Shown: piece after piece, positions 62,382 through 64,000 of the stretch
How positions within the stretch are numbered: position 1 is the first letter of the stretch
How the letters are laid out: each line of letters opens with the position of its first letter
Assembly: GCA_011009095.1 (NCBI GenBank)
Contig: VTPC01005736.1
Location: 208,621-272,620 of the forward strand
Length of the DNA stretch: 64,000 bases
From: Ignelater luminosus
Lineage: Eukaryota; Arthropoda; Insecta; Coleoptera; Elateridae
Direction: 5' to 3'
Made by a program: the position numbers and the translations under genes
The notes under the pieces: model-generated
What the model was told of the DNA's origin: nothing
What the model saw: only the letters and a program-made list of their open reading frames with translations
Databases searched by the model: none

Positions 62382-63676
62382 CGAGGATCGTTTGAAAAGT
62401 CCGTGCAAAAATAAAAACTACTTAATTGTTTGGGGTAAACCTTTTTTATTTTTCAACATAGTCTCCTTTTAGGCTTATACACTTCGTCCAACGCTGCTCT
62501 AGTTTGTTGATCCCTTCTGAATAATAGGATTTGTCCAAGTCTGAAAAATAGCCTTTCGTTTCTGCAATCACCTCCTCGTTTGAATAAAATCTTTTTCCCG
62601 TCAGATATTTCTTCAAATTGGGGAACAAATAGTAGTCCGAGGGAGCCAAGTCTGGAGAATAGGGGGGATGTGAAACGAGTTGGAACCCTATTTCCATTAA
62701 TTTTGCGACCACAACTGCTGAGGCGTGAGCTGGTGCGTTGTCGTGATGGAAAAGGACTTTTTTGTGGGCCAATCGTGGGCCTTTTTTCTTGCAGCTCGGT
62801 TTTTAAACGGTCCAATAACGATGAATAATATGCACCTGTAATAGTTTTACCCTTTTCCAGATAGTCGATGAGGATTATTCCTTGCGAATCCCAAAAGACA
62901 GTCGCCATAATCTTTCCGGCCGAAGGAACGGTCTTCGCCTTTTTCGGCGCAGATTCCCCCTTGGTAACCCATTGTTTAGATTGTTCTTTGGTCTCAGGAG
63001 TGTAGTGATGAATCCATGTTTCATCCACAGTGACGAAACGACGTTTAAAGTCCTGCCGATTCTTCTGGAACAGCTGCAAGCCGTCCTTGCAACACTTCAC
63101 ACGATTTCGTTTTTGGTCAAGCGTGAGCAATCGCGGCACCCATCTTGCGGATAGCTTTGTCATGTCCAAATGTTGATGCAAAATATTATGTACCCGTTCA
63201 TTCGAGATGCCTACAGCACTAGCAATCTCACGCACCTTCACTCTTCTGTCATCCATCACCATATCATGGATTTTATCAATGATTTTTGGAGTAGTCACCT
63301 CAACAGGGCGTCCAGAACGTTCAGCGTCACTTGTGCCCATATGGCCACTCCAGAAATTTTGAAACCACTTATAAACTGTTCTAATCGAAGGTGCAGAGTC
63401 ACCATAATGTTTATCAAGCTTCTCTTTAGTCTCCTGAGGCGTTTTGTCTTTCATAAAGTAATGTTTAATCAACACACGAAATTCTTTTTCGTCCATTTTT
63501 TGAAAATCACTCGACTTCCTCGATTCAAACGAATGCCAAACACAAATAAATAGACCGATCTGGCTGAAACTTGGTGTGTGTTCTTCCAAGAGATGTTATT
63601 AACTAAACATAACCTCGATATGCGCCAGTAGTGCCATCTCTGTGAGACTTTTCACGGACTTTTCAAACGACCCTCG
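62382..63676 (-). mobile_element. Mariner (DD34D) transposon, full length, 1295 bp
   Basis: Terminal inverted repeats CGAGGATCGTTTGAAAAGTC (left) and CGAGGGTCGTTTGAAAAGTC (right, complement) match at 23 of the first 24 bases, and TA flanks both ends (62380-62381 and 63677-63678). Length, TA duplication and gene layout are those of an intact mariner. The near-identical ends and a transposase with only one lesion suggest a fairly recent arrival. Confidence 0.96.
62446..63496 (-). pseudogene. Mariner transposase, one frameshift
   Basis: Start MDEKEFRVLIKHYFMKDKTP is chosen at 63496 because family proteins begin there; an in-frame ATG 31 codons upstream adds no conserved sequence. In order: the N-terminal helix-turn-helix with TVYKWF, an AERSGRP element, a second helix-turn-helix (VREIASAVGISNERVHNIL), WVPRLLT, and the first catalytic Asp at residue 158 in VTVDETWIHHYTPETK. 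The remaining motifs, HHDNAPAHAS and YSPDLAPSDYYLF (34 residues between the acids, DD34D), are in another frame because of one extra base near 62776-62787. The total of 1051 nt is one more than the 1050 expected for 349 residues plus stop, so a single insertion explains the break. As it stands it would make an inactive chimeric C-terminus. Confidence 0.95.
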
Positions 63677-63815
63677 TAGCAGTAACCAAAACCAGAACCT
63701 TCACGTTCTCAATCTGCCGGCAATTTACATTTATATAGATTCTATTAAAGAAGGTAACGTTAGCACACAAATTTTTTATTAAGTTAATTAAATTGATAGG
63801 TACCGTTATTTTTAG

Positions 63816-64000
63816 ATAGAGAAAATGAGGAAGGTGGTGAAAACGGGAAAAACATTCACAGAGAATTTTTATCTGATCGTTCGTTATATCCTGTCGATGG
63901 ACTTAGCGTCGAAGAGAAAAAAAAGAATTTTATTATATGGACCGTGTAAACCAAGTGCACCTTATTTTAGGCAATTAAATGTTTCTCATTGTAAACCGTG
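63816..64000 (+). pseudogene. hAT transposase exon 2, truncated by window end
   Basis: After the acceptor, the frame completes Asp and reads RENEEGGENGKN then HREFLSDRSLYPVDGLSVEE. In the next frame, after the A8 run at 63917-63924, it continues ILLYGPCKPSAPYFRQLN. GPCKPS-x-x-YF begins the TTF/ZMYM zinc-finger region of these hAT proteins. A one-base slip in the A8 run breaks the frame; it could be real decay or a sequencing error in a homopolymer. Confidence 0.65.

Larger units (their letters stand above)
62322..63815 (+). other. hAT transposase intron, enlarged by a mariner insertion
   Basis: A GT-AG intron of 1494 bp, donor GATG|gtaaaa and acceptor GTTATTTTTAG. Removing the mariner plus one TA copy leaves only 197 bp, a normal short insect intron. 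That supports both the intron call and the nesting. Confidence 0.65.
61674..64000 (+). mobile_element. ZMYM/TTF-type hAT element, 5' part, interrupted by mariner
   Basis: A hAT-like start, CAGTAGCGTAACAACC, at 61674 lies about 515 bases ahead of a two-exon transposase N-terminus, and the element runs off the window end. The start resembles the CAGTGGCGTA end at 57316. The left limit is inferred from that string alone. A complete mariner lies in its intron, so the hAT was here first. Confidence 0.5.

Noticed and set aside
62580..63553. Plus-strand open frames of 82-127 codons across the mariner
   Set aside because: They are antisense shadows of the transposase on the minus strand.
1..64000. 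CRISPR arrays, bacterial operons, phage or plasmid features
   Set aside because: No regularly spaced repeats and no prokaryotic-style gene packing; all supported genes are spliced or transposon-derived.

Overview
This is a gene-poor, AT-rich (roughly two-thirds A+T by eye) piece of a eukaryotic nuclear genome, almost certainly an insect. The evidence is GT-AG introns from about 100 bp to many kb, a spliced gene of the arthropod 27 kDa hemolymph glycoprotein type (DUF1397-like), and a typical insect load of transposons: mariner, a DD41D Tc1/mariner relative, hAT, RTE-type LINE and foldback MITEs. A beetle-like genome is a guess only. There are no bacterial operons, rRNAs or CRISPR arrays. A 400-base run of N (34705-35104) is an assembly gap.

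The best-supported host gene is on the minus strand between 12578 and 3317. Four exons join with matching codon phases into about 215 residues of a cysteine-rich secreted-type protein; both its signal-peptide exon and its last exon are missing or unproven. A second minus-strand gene is proposed at 30119-27886: three exons, a 115-residue protein ending in SYY*, not recognised, with the middle exon only 44 nt. Weaker candidate exons or starts lie at 21586 (+), 37723 (+, signal peptide), 44.4 kb (ambiguous strand), 48396 (-, signal peptide) and 53338-53576 (+, Cys-rich terminal exons).

The left end holds a possible LTR plus primer-binding-site fragment (up to 1740) and a palindromic MITE (1874-2458). 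A decayed hAT transposase (about 5490-6370) and an unidentified broken coding remnant (about 7000-7870) lie inside the long intron of the DUF1397-like gene. A decayed non-LTR reverse transcriptase scrap sits at 12.2-12.4 kb. At 19396-20409 there is a Tc1/mariner relative whose two 360-bp arms are inverted copies of its own 3' end.

The right end (55-64 kb) is a transposon cluster: a 189-bp near-perfect hairpin, a hAT-like terminus with a 134-bp direct repeat, a truncated and internally deleted RTE LINE, a 528-bp TIR MITE, and a ZMYM/TTF-type hAT gene. The single intron of that hAT gene has been entered by a nearly intact mariner (62382-63676), which carries one frameshift. This nesting gives a relative order of insertion. 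The remaining sequence is AT-rich noncoding DNA with short microsatellites and a few hairpins.
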